NCBI GenBank assembly: GCA_012744275.1
Contig: JAAYIE010000002.1
Location: 54,265 to 118,264 of the forward strand
DNA from: Desulfobulbaceae bacterium
GTDB lineage: Bacteria; Desulfobacterota; Desulfobulbia; Desulfobulbales; Desulfobulbaceae
Direction: 5' to 3'
Length of the DNA stretch: 64,000 nt
Numbering within the stretch: the stretch's first letter is position 1; each line of letters starts with the position of its first letter. Under the pieces are notes generated by a model. The model did no database searches. It saw only the letters and a list, made by a program, of their open reading frames with translations, and had not been told where the DNA came from. A program made the translations under genes and the position numbers. Below are positions 18,716-29,604 of this stretch, in pieces.

Positions 18716-19774
18716 TCAGCTGTCCTCTGCATCATCTGAGACTACAGCAGCACCTGCTTCTTTCCCGCGTTTTGGTCGAGCGCTTTCTTCCTTGTTCTCA
18801 TTTTGCTCGTAGGCCTGGATGATCTCTTGCACCAGCCAGTGGCGGACAACATCGCGTTTATCAAACCCACAAAAGCTGATTCCCCTGATTCCGGCCAGAA
18901 TCCGCTGCGCCTGAATCAAGCCCGACTTATGGGTGCCGGGTAGGTCTATCTGGGTAATATCACCTGTAATAACCGCACGTGAATCAAAACCGATGCGGGT
19001 GAGAAACATCTTCATCTGCTCCCTGGTGGTGTTTTGCGCCTCATCCAGGATGATAAAGGCGTTGTTCAAGGTGCGGCCGCGCATAAAGGCAAGTGGCGCG
19101 ACCTCAATCACCCCGCGTTCCACCAGCTCCATGGTGCGCTCCTGCCCCATCATCTCGTTGATGGCATCAGTGAGCGGACGGAGATAAGGGTCGATCTTCT
19201 GGGCCATATCGCCCGGCAGAAACCCCAGCTTTTCGCCTGCCTCAACCGCAGGACGGGTTAGAATAATCTTGCTCACCTGTTCGTGGGCAAGGATTGATAC
19301 CGCCATGGCAACGGCAAGATAGGTCTTGCCGGTACCTGCCGGGCCTATGCCAAAAACAATGTCGCTTGTACGAATGGCCTCAATATAGCGCTTTTGATTG
19401 ACAGACTTGGGTGAAATCACCCGTTTGCGGGCAGTGATACAGATCTTATCGAGAAAAATATCCTCCAGCGAAGCCTGGGGAGAGGCCGCTAAGATATTGA
19501 CCGCAAAGGCCACATCCTGGCTGAAGACCGGATATCCCTTAGCGAGGAGCTTCGAGAGCTGCTCCAGGGTGGACACCGCTAAATCCACCCCATGGGCCCT
19601 GCCGCTAATATGTAAAACATGGCCGCGCACCGCAATTTCGGTGCCGGTAGCCTGCTCAATCAGTTGCAGGTTCTGATTCAGTTCGCCATAGAGCTGTTGC
19701 GCATACAGGTTGTCGCTGCAATCAAAATCACGGCTGATAAGACTGTTCAGGCCAAGAGAAGCTTTCACCGGCAA
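18716..19774 (-). CDS. ybeZ: PhoH-like ATPase (YbeZ)
   Basis: [55 protein letters not shown]. Confidence 0.92.
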   Translation of the reverse strand: MPVKASLGLNSLISRDFDCSDNLYAQQLYGELNQNLQLIEQATGTEIAVRGHVLHISGRAHGVDLAVSTLEQLSKLLAKGYPVFSQDVAFAVNILAASPQASLEDIFLDKICITARKRVISPKSVNQKRYIEAIRTSDIVFGIGPAGTGKTYLAVAMAVSILAHEQVSKIILTRPAVEAGEKLGFLPGDMAQKIDPYLRPLTDAINEMMGQERTMELVERGVIEVAPLAFMRGRTLNNAFIILDEAQNTTREQMKMFLTRIGFDSRAVITGDITQIDLPGTHKSGLIQAQRILAGIRGISFCGFDKRDVVRHWLVQEIIQAYEQNENKEESARPKRGKEAGAAVVSDDAEDS

Positions 19775-19785
19775 TGGCCCTGATC

Positions 19786-20688
19786 TTACTGCTGCGCCTG
19801 GCCTGCAGGCTTAGCGGCTGGTTGTATAACGGCAAGCGCTTCGGCGATCATGCGCTCAATGGCTTCCTGCGAACGGTCTTGCACGGGCTTCCCGTTCACA
19901 AACAAGGAAGGAGTAGCGCTAACGTCGGCATTCTGCGCGTCCATGATATCCTTGGCAAGCTTCATGCGGGTTTCTTCACTGTTCCAGTCCGATACAAAGC
20001 GTGCCATTTCTAAACCAGCTTGTTTTGCCGCTGTTTCAATCACATCGGGACGTGCCCAATCAGTCTCAGACAGAGAGAACAACGCATCGTGCAGTTCCCA
20101 GAACTTACCCTGCTTTTGGGCGGCAATGGTAGCTCGGGCCGCTGGTTCGGCCTGGGGATGAATACGATTTAAGGGCAGGTGTTTGAAGGCAACGCGGACC
20201 GTATCAGGATGAGCGTTCAAAATCTTTTCCAGCACCGGCATGATCTTGCTGCAGAATGGACACTGAAAATCAGAAAACTCCACGATGGTAACCGGCGCAT
20301 CCTGCTTGCCCCGAATGGGCGCACCGGTCAGGTCAATCTGCTGGTTGAAACTGACATCCATAGCAGTATAACTGTTATCCCGGTCGTTGAGCAGATAGAG
20401 CATTTCACCCCGGGGCGCAATATCAATGCTGTTGACCCCCGCATCAACCGGGACAGTACCCAGTTTTTGCCCTTCCGCCGTGAACACATGCACTGTGGCA
20501 TCGTCAGTCAGAATAAAAACTTTCTTGTTATCAAGCGATTGCGCAAAGTCAAGCGGCTTGGCCGGCAGTGCCCAAGATGCCTTGACCGTCGAGTTGACAG
20601 CATTACTGGAATCTTGAGCAACAGAGGGAGCAGCCTGCAGCTGCATGGGAACAAGAAGAAGGGAACAGCACAGCAGTATTTTAAGCAT
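19786..20688 (-). CDS. Periplasmic DsbA-like thioredoxin-fold protein with N-terminal beta-propeller-like segment
   Basis: CPFC active site in IVEFSDFQCPFCSKIMPVLEKIL; signal peptide; N-terminal propeller-like stretch (VHVFTAEGQKLGTVPVDAGVNSIDIAPRGEMLYLLN). Confidence 0.8.
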   Translation of the reverse strand: MLKILLCCSLLLVPMQLQAAPSVAQDSSNAVNSTVKASWALPAKPLDFAQSLDNKKVFILTDDATVHVFTAEGQKLGTVPVDAGVNSIDIAPRGEMLYLLNDRDNSYTAMDVSFNQQIDLTGAPIRGKQDAPVTIVEFSDFQCPFCSKIMPVLEKILNAHPDTVRVAFKHLPLNRIHPQAEPAARATIAAQKQGKFWELHDALFSLSETDWARPDVIETAAKQAGLEMARFVSDWNSEETRMKLAKDIMDAQNADVSATPSLFVNGKPVQDRSQEAIERMIAEALAVIQPAAKPAGQAQQ

Positions 20689-21074
20689 TTACGGTCAATC
20701 CTTGGTGGTGGTTTGGTGGTAAGCCAACAATTCTACAACAGGAAGCCTGTGAACAATCCTATAATTATAATGAGGCTCAGCTCTTTAAGCAAGGAGGCGC
20801 ATACACTTAATATACAGGCAGGCCTGTTGCAAGCTGGCCGACTTTTATCCTGTGGTAGCAGAATATTTTTCGTGTAATTTCAAGCTTTATTAGGAGCTGA
20901 TTCCTGGCCTTGACATGGAACTGCCTGAAAACATGTTCTTTCGGCAAGCACAACATATAGATTTTTTTATATTGATCCCAACTACATGTTGGGTTAACTT
21001 GCCTCCCGACAACAGTCGGCTCCCCTGCCGACACGTACACATCACCCTGCAAAACGTATGATGGAGCAATATCA

Positions 21075-23249
21075 ATGAACAGCCCCACCCCACGGCCACA
21101 GCTGACAGCTACCGCAGAAACCGTACTGGCGCGGCGTTACTATCTCAAGGACAGCGAAGGACGAATTCTTGAAAACTGGGAGTCCCTGTGCCGCAGGGTG
21201 GCACGGGCTATTGCCAGGGTGGATAAAGACCAGCCTGATGCAGGCGATCTGGAGGAACGCTTCTTCAAAATGATTCATTCCCTGGATTTTCTTCCCAACT
21301 CCCCCTGCTTGATGAACGCCGGCACCGAACTGGGTCAGCTTTCTGCCTGTTTTGTGCTGCCAGTGGAAGATTCCATGGACGGCATCTTCACCTCGATTCG
21401 TAACGGCGCATTGGTACACAAAACAGGGGGAGGTACCGGTTATTCCTTTTCACGTTTACGGCCGAAAAACTCGGCGGTCCAATCCACCCAAGGTGTTGCC
21501 TCAGGCCCGTTGAGCTTTGCGGCAGTGTTTGATGCTGCCACAGAAACTATTAAGCAGGGTGGCAAGCGGCGGGGAGCGAATATGGGAGTCCTTCGCGTTG
21601 ATCACCCCGATATTCTTGCCTTTATTACCGCCAAGGAGGATCAGACCCGCTTTACCAACTTCAACTTCAGTGTCGCCATCACCGACTCCTTTATGGCCGC
21701 AGTGCACGCTAATGAAGATTACGATTTAATAAACCCGGCCAACGGACAAATCGTTGACACCCTACCTGCCCGCCAGGTTTTTGACAACATTGTCGAGCGT
21801 GCCTGGCGCAATGGTGAGCCCGGCGTTCTCTTTATCGATGCCGCCAACCGGGACAACAGCACTCCGCAGTTGGGCGACTTCGAGGCCACAAACCCCTGTG
21901 GCGAGCAGTGGCTTTTACCCTACGAATCCTGCAATCTGGGTTCCATCAATCTGGGTCGCTATGTACTCAAAGGCAAGGTGGATTCAAAACGACTGGCGGC
22001 GACCGTACGCTTGGCCGTGCGCTTTCTCGACAATGTCATCGACTGCAACCGCTTTCCCATTCCGGAAATTGCCGCCATGACCCAAAAAACGCGTAAAATT
22101 GGGCTTGGCATCATGGGCTTGCATGACATGCTTATCCAACTGCGTTTACCCTACGGTAGCCAGGAGGGCCGCGACGCAGCTATGGAAGTAATGGCTTTTA
22201 TCCGCAAAGAGGCGGAAGAGGCATCTATCGAACTGGCCGAGCTCAAAGGTCGCTTTCCCGCCTATGACACCGAGCACAACCACTATCCTGCCCGTCGCAA
22301 CGCAGCACTAACCTCTATCCAGCCAACCGGCACTGTTTCCATGATTGCCGATTGTGCTTCCGGTTGCGAACCGTATTTTTCAATTGTCATGATCAAACAG
22401 GTCATGGACGGTGACCGCCTGTTAATGGTGAACAAACTCTTTGAGCAGGTTGCAAAAACAGAGGGCTTTTATTCAGAACAACTCATGGAACGGGTGGCAG
22501 AAAGCGGCACAGTCATCGGTCATGCGGAAATCCCCGAGCTATGGCAGGAGGTGTTCCGCACCGCCCAGGATATTAGCCCCGAGGCACACATCAGAATGCA
22601 GGGTGCTTTGCAAAAAAACGGCGTAGATTCCTCCATCAGTAAAACTATCAATCTCCCAAGCAGTGCTACCGAGGATGATGTGCGCAATGCCTACTTGCTG
22701 GGTTATGAACTTGGCTGCAAGGGTTTGACTGTGTACCGTGACGGCTCGCGCGACAACCAGGTGCTGAATCTGGGAGCAGGTGCCAAGGAAAAAACAGCTG
22801 TGGTCTCCTCTACCGGCCTGCTGCGGGAGAAGTCAGCCCTGCCAGATGTACTCAATGCAAAGCGCTACCGCTTAAAGGATGTCAACCAGTCAACCATCTA
22901 CCTCATTGTTTGCTTTGATGAAGAGGAAAACCCCATGGAGGTCTTTGCTAAATTCCCTTTTGACAACCGAATCGACCTGAAAGACAAATCCACCATGTGG
23001 ACTACCACATGCCGCTTGGTTTCCTTGGCTCTGCGTTATGAGATCCCAATGGGTGAAGTCATCAAACAGCTTGATCGCTCCAGCGGTCATAGGCTTGATC
23101 TGCCGGCGCAGCTCAGCCGCCTGCTTAAGTCCTTCATGGCTGGTACGCATCACGGTTTTGCTTCCTCCTGCCCCGAATGTGCAGGCCCTTTGGTGTTTGA
23201 AGAGGGATGCGAGACCTGTCGGGATTGCGGCTACTCCAAATGCGCTTAA
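21075..23249 (+). CDS. nrdJ: Adenosylcobalamin-dependent (class II) ribonucleotide reductase
   Basis: FLPNSPCLMNAGTELGQLSACFVLPVEDSMDGIF, NPCGEQWLLPYESCNLGSINL, zinc-ribbon C-terminus CPECAGPLVFEEGCETCRDCGYSKC. Confidence 0.95.
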   Translation: MNSPTPRPQLTATAETVLARRYYLKDSEGRILENWESLCRRVARAIARVDKDQPDAGDLEERFFKMIHSLDFLPNSPCLMNAGTELGQLSACFVLPVEDSMDGIFTSIRNGALVHKTGGGTGYSFSRLRPKNSAVQSTQGVASGPLSFAAVFDAATETIKQGGKRRGANMGVLRVDHPDILAFITAKEDQTRFTNFNFSVAITDSFMAAVHANEDYDLINPANGQIVDTLPARQVFDNIVERAWRNGEPGVLFIDAANRDNSTPQLGDFEATNPCGEQWLLPYESCNLGSINLGRYVLKGKVDSKRLAATVRLAVRFLDNVIDCNRFPIPEIAAMTQKTRKIGLGIMGLHDMLIQLRLPYGSQEGRDAAMEVMAFIRKEAEEASIELAELKGRFPAYDTEHNHYPARRNAALTSIQPTGTVSMIADCASGCEPYFSIVMIKQVMDGDRLLMVNKLFEQVAKTEGFYSEQLMERVAESGTVIGHAEIPELWQEVFRTAQDISPEAHIRMQGALQKNGVDSSISKTINLPSSATEDDVRNAYLLGYELGCKGLTVYRDGSRDNQVLNLGAGAKEKTAVVSSTGLLREKSALPDVLNAKRYRLKDVNQSTIYLIVCFDEEENPMEVFAKFPFDNRIDLKDKSTMWTTTCRLVSLALRYEIPMGEVIKQLDRSSGHRLDLPAQLSRLLKSFMAGTHHGFASSCPECAGPLVFEEGCETCRDCGYSKCA

Positions 23250-23271
23250 CGGTGCATGCCACAAAAGCATG

Positions 23272-23306
23272 AAAAAACCGCCTCGGACAGCCGGGGCGGT
23301 TTTTCA
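23272..23306 (+). terminator. Rho-independent terminator downstream of nrdJ
   Basis: AAAAAACCGCCTCGGACAGCCGGGGCGGTTTTT. Confidence 0.85.
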
Positions 23307-23416
23307 AATACTAGCGCCAACAGATTGTAATGATTAGGTCTTTACAACCTGCATTCCTTTTCTCAAAAGGAAGCGCTTTATCTATCTACGCATTCCATCT
23401 AAAACAGTTAGTAAAC

Positions 23417-23860
23417 TCAGCCGGGATATTTCCCTTCTATGTAGTCGGTCAAATGACGAATTTCCACCTCGCGTACCTGGATCAATGCATTGACAATATC
23501 GCCTATGGAGACAATGCCTTTGAGCTGCTGTTTCTCCATGATGGGAATGTGGCGGACTCGATATTTGGTCATAATTGCCTGAATATAGTCCACTGAATCA
23601 TCTTCCGAGGCACAGATGGGATTGGCGGTCATGACATTTTTAACCTGCTGAATACTGCACTGATCACCGCAGCCCTCATGCACGGTCTTCAGGACATCAT
23701 TGGGCGACAGAATCCCTATCACTTTATCATTACCATCAACCACCATCAACGAACCAATTTTTTTCTCAAAAAAAACGCCTATAGCTGCCTGCAGCGTGCT
23801 GTTTTCATTGATGGTTACAACCTTACGTCCCTTGCTGGCCAGAATATCTCGCACCGTCAT
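23417..23860 (-). CDS. CBS-domain pair protein
   Basis: MTVRDILASKGRKVVTINENSTLQAAIGVFFEKKIGSLMVVD... tandem CBS motifs. Confidence 0.88.
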   Translation of the reverse strand: MTVRDILASKGRKVVTINENSTLQAAIGVFFEKKIGSLMVVDGNDKVIGILSPNDVLKTVHEGCGDQCSIQQVKNVMTANPICASEDDSVDYIQAIMTKYRVRHIPIMEKQQLKGIVSIGDIVNALIQVREVEIRHLTDYIEGKYPG

Positions 23861-23906
23861 GGCAATCTCCTTTTTATCTGGTTGCCGCATTGAAATAATT
23901 GCATCT

Positions 23907-25328
23907 TTACAAAGCTATGGGGTAAAGGCTGATGGCAAAGACGCACAGCACCAGCACAAAGGTGCTGACCATACCAACCCTGCATGGGTATTCTTCAACA
24001 AAACTGCGCTCAGCCTCATGAAAGTACATGAGAACAATTAAGCGCAGATAGTACCACATTGCAATGATACTGCTGACAATACCAAGTACCGCTAAGCTCA
24101 CATGCCCTGCCTTAATGGCGGCAATGATGATATAGAGCTTTCCCATGAAACCTGCAGTTGGCGGAATACCCGCCATCGAAAGCAGGAAAATACTGATTGC
24201 AAAGGCTGTGTAGGGATTAGTCTTGGCAAGTCCTTTGAAATCGTTAAAGTTTTTCCATTGTTCACCCTTACCACTAAGAAAGGAAAGCGCACTGAAAATA
24301 CCCAATGTGCCGGCTGCATATGCCGCTAGGTAGTAGGCGATAACACTCCCAGGAATTTGTTGTTGACTGCCCAAAGCCACTAAACCGATGAGCAGATAGC
24401 CAGAATGCACTATACCCGAAGCGGCCAGCATGCGTTTAAGTGAATTCTGACCTATGGCAATAAAATTGCCCATGAACATCGATAGAATGGCAATGTAGAA
24501 GAGTACATTCACCCAGCCCTGTTGCAGGGCCGCATCGGCCAGCAAAAAGTTGGCAAACACAGCAAAGATCGCTGTTTTCAGCGCAGTTGCCATAAACCCA
24601 GTAATGGGCATGGATGCGCCATCATATACATCAAGTACCCAGGCATGGAACGGAAAGGCTGCTGCCTTGAAAAACAAGGTGACCATTATAAAAAAGCCAC
24701 CGGCTAAAAGTGCAGGGCTTGCAGAAAATCCGTTAGTTGCCACAAAATTGCCAATCAGGTGGAATTTGGTGCTGCCTACGGCTCCGAAAATAAAGGCACC
24801 GCCCATGGCAAAAAAGGCTCCGCCAAAGGCGCCCAGCACTAAATATTTCATGACAGCTTCAGTACTGAGAACGTTGTCACGGTCATAACCAACCAAAACA
24901 TAGATGGCGAGTGACATGATCTCCAGTGCAATAAAGGCAGTGACAAGCTCGCGGGTCATGGTGAGGAGCAGCATGCCGGCGGCAGCGAACAGCAGGAGGC
25001 TGTAATATTCAACTCCACTAAAGTTGTTTCTCTTGAAGTAACTGATGGAACTGCATACGGAAAACAGCCCGCAACCCAAAATTACCAGACCAGCTGCCTT
25101 GGAAAAGGGGCTGACCACCAGAATATCTTTGAATAGCGAGTTGTACAGGGAGTGATCACAAGCCAGCGTAGCGCTCAGCTGCACTAAAAAGGCCAAGCCA
25201 AACAGGCCGCCACTGGCCCATGCCGCATGCTCCAAGCGGAAACAACGGCAAGTGCCGGCGAGCATGAGACCAATGGCACCCAAACTCACCAGAACAACAG
25301 GAAAGAAGAGTATGAAATCGTTTGTCAT
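23907..25328 (-). CDS. nuoN: NADH-quinone oxidoreductase subunit N
   Basis: Proton-antiporter-type membrane subunit, position in nuo operon. Confidence 0.93.
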   Translation of the reverse strand: MTNDFILFFPVVLVSLGAIGLMLAGTCRCFRLEHAAWASGGLFGLAFLVQLSATLACDHSLYNSLFKDILVVSPFSKAAGLVILGCGLFSVCSSISYFKRNNFSGVEYYSLLLFAAAGMLLLTMTRELVTAFIALEIMSLAIYVLVGYDRDNVLSTEAVMKYLVLGAFGGAFFAMGGAFIFGAVGSTKFHLIGNFVATNGFSASPALLAGGFFIMVTLFFKAAAFPFHAWVLDVYDGASMPITGFMATALKTAIFAVFANFLLADAALQQGWVNVLFYIAILSMFMGNFIAIGQNSLKRMLAASGIVHSGYLLIGLVALGSQQQIPGSVIAYYLAAYAAGTLGIFSALSFLSGKGEQWKNFNDFKGLAKTNPYTAFAISIFLLSMAGIPPTAGFMGKLYIIIAAIKAGHVSLAVLGIVSSIIAMWYYLRLIVLMYFHEAERSFVEEYPCRVGMVSTFVLVLCVFAISLYPIAL

Positions 25329-25341
25329 GATGCAGTCCGCC

Positions 25342-26868
25342 CTAGTTCTTTTCGGTGGTCAACTCTGCGGGCAGAGCTGGCGAAACAGCGACTGTCTGCG
25401 TAACACCGGAAGGTGCTACGGCTGCAATGTACTGCGCCGTGCTCGGCTCAATCTTTCGCAAAAAAGGATGAGGATAGATTCCCATAATTAAAATCAGCAG
25501 CATCACAGGCACAAAGGCCAATCCTTCGACCAGGCTCAGATCTTTAAAACTCTCGGAAGCTGCCTTGCTTTTTTCAAAAAAGACCCGCTGAAACATCCAC
25601 AGCATGTAGCACACACCGATGATGAGGGATAAGCCGGTGAACACGCCAATCCAGACGTTAAACTTCAAGGCTCCCAGAATAATGAGGAACTCTCCGATAA
25701 AACCACTGGTGCCCGGAAGTCCTACTGAAGCCAGCATGGCAATGGCAAAAAACAGCGCAAAAACAGGTGCCTTAGATGCTAAGCCGCCCAAATCGTTAAT
25801 TGCCCTGGTGCGGGTGCGTTCCTCAAGAATGCCGGCAAAAAGAAAGAGCACGCCAGTACTGGTAGCATGGGCAACGATCTGATATATGGTGCCGGTCAGA
25901 GCCTGAACATTCATGCTGAACACGCCGACAGCTATGATCCCCATGTGCGAGGCCGAAGAAAAAGCCAGCATGCGCTTGTAGTCTTTCTGGGCAATCGCCG
26001 CCAAACCACAGTACATCATACTGATAACCCCTGCGTAGGCAAACAGGAGCGCATAGCGGGCAAATTCCATTTCAAAGGCAGGCATAACTACCCTGATGAC
26101 ACCATAGACACCAATTTTAGCCATAATGGCAGAGAGGACAAAGGTGGTAGCACTTGGAGCTTCAGTATAGGCATCCGGCAACCAGGTGTGAAAGGGAAAT
26201 AGTGGTATCTTGATGGCAAAGGCGATCATGAAGCCAAACAAGGCAACAGCAGCAGCCTGACCGGAGAGATTGAGTAGACCCATTTTCTCAATTGAGAAAC
26301 TCCACTCGCCTGTCAAAGTATGGTACTGAACAGCCAGATACACTAGGGAAGCCAGCATCAAGAGCGAGCCAGCAATGGTGTACAGGGTAATCTTCAGGGT
26401 TGCGGGCAACTTGTTTGGGCCGCCATAGAGACCAAGCATGAAAAAGACCGGCAGGAGCATAACCTCCCAGAAGACATAAAACAAAACCAAGTCTGCCGCG
26501 CAGATGGCGCCTAGCATTGCTCCTTCAACCAAAAGCAAATTAGCGTAATAGCCTTTTGATCTGGTGCCGAAGAGGACAAACACTAAGGGCAGCAAAACCG
26601 CGCTTGCCATAAGGATGAACAGGCTAATGCCATCAATCCCGAGATGGTAAGCAATTCCCAATGAGGGAATCCAAGGGATGTACTCGACAAATTCTAATTT
26701 ACCGGTGGCGGTAAAACCAGCATACACGTCGAAGCTAAGGACAAGCACTGCCAAGGAAACACCGAAGCCCGCTACCCGTGCCGTTGTTCTGCCCAGAGGG
26801 GCGAACAAAAGGATCAGCCCCGCCACAATTGGCAGAAAAATCATCACTGAAAGGAGATGTGCAAACAT
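25342..26868 (-). CDS. nuoM: NADH-quinone oxidoreductase subunit M
   Basis: LGIDGISLFILMASAVLLPL, FYVFWEVMLLPVFFMLGLYGG. Confidence 0.94.
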   Translation of the reverse strand: MFAHLLSVMIFLPIVAGLILLFAPLGRTTARVAGFGVSLAVLVLSFDVYAGFTATGKLEFVEYIPWIPSLGIAYHLGIDGISLFILMASAVLLPLVFVLFGTRSKGYYANLLLVEGAMLGAICAADLVLFYVFWEVMLLPVFFMLGLYGGPNKLPATLKITLYTIAGSLLMLASLVYLAVQYHTLTGEWSFSIEKMGLLNLSGQAAAVALFGFMIAFAIKIPLFPFHTWLPDAYTEAPSATTFVLSAIMAKIGVYGVIRVVMPAFEMEFARYALLFAYAGVISMMYCGLAAIAQKDYKRMLAFSSASHMGIIAVGVFSMNVQALTGTIYQIVAHATSTGVLFLFAGILEERTRTRAINDLGGLASKAPVFALFFAIAMLASVGLPGTSGFIGEFLIILGALKFNVWIGVFTGLSLIIGVCYMLWMFQRVFFEKSKAASESFKDLSLVEGLAFVPVMLLILIMGIYPHPFLRKIEPSTAQYIAAVAPSGVTQTVAVSPALPAELTTEKN

Positions 26869-26880
26869 TCTTTCACCTAA

Positions 26881-28794
26881 TTAGTTCAACGATTGAGAGA
26901 GGATGAGACTCATGATTCCCAGACCAAGAACCATATAGATGGCGTAGGTGCGCACATACCCGCTCTGGAAAATCTTGACCAAGTTCCCCACGCGCATATA
27001 GAGCCGGGATGCACTGGTCACTGGTGCATCTGTCATGTTAGGCTCAACCTCGTCGGATATCGCAGTGCCAATGACCTTGTACGGCTGCACGAATACGGCA
27101 TTATACAGTTCGTCAACGTAGAACTTGTGGAAAGCAAAGCTTGCAAAACCAGTAAATACTGGTTCCTCAGCCCCCTTGCCAAAGCGCTTATAGGCTACCC
27201 AGACACCAAAGGCGAAGGCAGCAACGCTGGTAGCGATAACGAAAAATTCAAGCAGAAATGATCCGTGTGGATGCTGATCAGCCACACTCGGAGCAAGCCA
27301 GTGGGATATCATCTGTTCGCCTCCAAAAATAGCCGGAAAATTATAGAATCCAGCTATAACTGCGCCGATGGCTAAAATGATCAGGGGTATAGTCATGACC
27401 AGCGGCGCTTCATGGGCATGCTCATAGGCATGTTGATCACGAGGCTCGCCGTGGAAAACCACAAAGATCATGCGGAAGGTGTAGTAAGCAGTCATAGCTG
27501 CAACCAGTACACCAATCAGCCAGATGAAAAAATGTCCGTTTGCAAGTGCACTATAGAGGATTTCATCCTTACTGAAAAATCCTGCAAAGGGTGGACAACC
27601 TGCTAAGGCCAAGGCACCGACCAGCATGGTCCAATAGGTGATGGGCATTTTTTTCTTTAAACCGCCCATCTTCCATATATTCTGTTGATGGTGGAGCGCG
27701 TAAATGACTGCGCCGGCCCCAAGAAAGAGTAGTGCCTTGAAAAATGCGTGGGTGAATACATGGAAAATACCGGCCGAATAGGCAGTGACACCAACACCGG
27801 CAAACATATAACCCAGTTGGCTGACCGTGGAATAGGCAAGAATCTTTTTTATGTCATCCTGGAACATGCCAAAAACTGCCGCCAACAGCGCGGTGAGGAT
27901 ACCCACCCACGCCACCACCATGCTGGCTGAGGCGACTTCCACATAAAGAAAACTGAAGCGCGCCACCATATACACACCAGCGGTAACCATGGTTGCGGCG
28001 TGAATCAGCGCGGATACAGGAGTAGGGCCTGCCATGGCATCTGGTAACCACACGTACAGTGGAATCTGTGCAGACTTGCCGGTTGCGCCGATAAAAAGCA
28101 GCAGGCAGACAATCAGGATGGTTGATTCGGTCATCAGGTGGGCATTGGCTTTGAGTGAGAGAAAGTCAAAGCCATGCGACCCAATTGCCCAAAAGAGAAA
28201 GCCCATGCCCAGCACGAAGCCGAGGTCGCCGATACGGTTGACGATAAACGCCTTGTTACCTGCCAGCACATTCTCGCTATCTTCATTGTAATAGCTGATA
28301 AGCAAGTAGGAGCAAAGACCGACTCCTTCCCAACCGATAAACATGACAACCGGGCTGTCAGCAAGAACCAGGATGAGCATGCTGCCGAGAAAGAGGTTCA
28401 TATAGGCAAAAAATTTACCGTAAGTCTTGTCACCATCCATGTACCCGATTGAATAAACATGGATCAGAGTACCGATGAAGGTAACGAATAGAAGCATCAG
28501 GCTGGAAAGCGGATCTGCTAGAAAACCCATATTCAAATGCAAATCGCCAACACTGAACCAGGTAAAGGCTTTGTAGCTAAAAAAACGTGACTCCAGCGGC
28601 AGCGCCTGCAGTTCGAAAAAAACCCTCAGGGCCAGAAAGAACGACAAGGCTGGGCCTACGCAGGCCAGTAATCCATAGACCAACTGAGGCAAACGGCAGC
28701 GCCTGCAAGTGAAGATATGGAGCAGGCCGATACACACCGCTCCAAGGAGCGGGTAGAGTGGGATCATCCCCAGATAAAAGGTGCTGTGTGCCAT
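26881..28794 (-). CDS. nuoL: NADH-quinone oxidoreductase subunit L
   Basis: FIGWEGVGLCSYLLISYY, LPDAMAGPTPVSALIHAATMVTAGVYM; ATG at 28794 preferred. Confidence 0.95.
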   Translation of the reverse strand: MAHSTFYLGMIPLYPLLGAVCIGLLHIFTCRRCRLPQLVYGLLACVGPALSFFLALRVFFELQALPLESRFFSYKAFTWFSVGDLHLNMGFLADPLSSLMLLFVTFIGTLIHVYSIGYMDGDKTYGKFFAYMNLFLGSMLILVLADSPVVMFIGWEGVGLCSYLLISYYNEDSENVLAGNKAFIVNRIGDLGFVLGMGFLFWAIGSHGFDFLSLKANAHLMTESTILIVCLLLFIGATGKSAQIPLYVWLPDAMAGPTPVSALIHAATMVTAGVYMVARFSFLYVEVASASMVVAWVGILTALLAAVFGMFQDDIKKILAYSTVSQLGYMFAGVGVTAYSAGIFHVFTHAFFKALLFLGAGAVIYALHHQQNIWKMGGLKKKMPITYWTMLVGALALAGCPPFAGFFSKDEILYSALANGHFFIWLIGVLVAAMTAYYTFRMIFVVFHGEPRDQHAYEHAHEAPLVMTIPLIILAIGAVIAGFYNFPAIFGGEQMISHWLAPSVADQHPHGSFLLEFFVIATSVAAFAFGVWVAYKRFGKGAEEPVFTGFASFAFHKFYVDELYNAVFVQPYKVIGTAISDEVEPNMTDAPVTSASRLYMRVGNLVKIFQSGYVRTYAIYMVLGLGIMSLILSQSLN

Positions 28795-28798
28795 GAGA

Positions 28799-29095
28799 TC
28801 ACCCCTTAAGCAGACTGAAAACATTGGTGTCGAGTTTGCCTGTCTGCTTGTGCAGCAGGATCACCACAGCCAGCGCAAGGGCGACTTCGGCAGCGGCAAC
28901 AGCCATGACCAGCAAAGCCAGAACGTGGCCATCCATATTTTGATGCAAACGTGCAAAGGCGATAAAAGCAAGGTTCGCCGAGTTAAGCATCAGTTCCACC
29001 GACATGAAGACGGTAAAGACATTGCGCCGGGCAAAAACGCCTACTATGCCCAGGCAGAACAGGATGACGCTGAGCACCAAATAATCGTGAATCAT
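28799..29095 (-). CDS. nuoK: NADH-quinone oxidoreductase subunit K
   Basis: FMSVELMLNSANLAFIAF, AAAEVALALAVVILLH. Confidence 0.94.
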   Translation of the reverse strand: MIHDYLVLSVILFCLGIVGVFARRNVFTVFMSVELMLNSANLAFIAFARLHQNMDGHVLALLVMAVAAAEVALALAVVILLHKQTGKLDTNVFSLLKG

Positions 29096-29601
29096 TTATT
29101 TTTCTCCCTTTTTCCGGCAAGCACAACCGCTCCGACCAGAGCGACCAGCAAGAGGATGGAAACAATCTCAAAGGGTACCAACCACTCGGTGAAAAAGATC
29201 AAGCCAACTTCCTTAACACCACCAAAGCCTTCACTGGCAAAGCTTATCGGCATGTTTGGCAGTCGCTTAATTACTTTGATAAGGAAAAAGGCCACCGGCA
29301 ACACAGCCACCGCGCCGCCAACCAGGTAGATCACCTTGGTCTTTTCGGCGGGCAATTCTTCCGGCTGGATATTGAGAAACATGATAATGAACACGATCAT
29401 TGACATGATCGCGCCAGCGTATACGATCAACTGCAAGGCAAAAAGCAGTTTCGCAGACAGTAAAGCGTACAGGCCAGCAATCGAGATGAGCGTTATCAAG
29501 AAGCTCATGGCCCCGTTCATCGGGTGGCGGAAGATGATGAGTCCGAGCGCGCCAAGCACCGAAAAAACGGCAAAACATGTGTATAGCAGGTCAACCAGCA
29601 T
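29092..29601 (-). CDS. nuoJ: NADH-quinone oxidoreductase subunit J
   Basis: NuoJ-like TM pattern (VYAGAIMSMIVFIIMFLN), operon position. Confidence 0.92.
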   Translation of the reverse strand: MLVDLLYTCFAVFSVLGALGLIIFRHPMNGAMSFLITLISIAGLYALLSAKLLFALQLIVYAGAIMSMIVFIIMFLNIQPEELPAEKTKVIYLVGGAVAVLPVAFFLIKVIKRLPNMPISFASEGFGGVKEVGLIFFTEWLVPFEIVSILLLVALVGAVVLAGKREKNK

Positions 29602-29604
29602 GGC

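Noticed and set aside
20880-21074. Possible cobalamin riboswitch or NrdR box upstream of nrdJ
   Set aside because: No recognisable B12-box (GCCACTG-like) element; only a vague AT-rich palindrome, not enough to call
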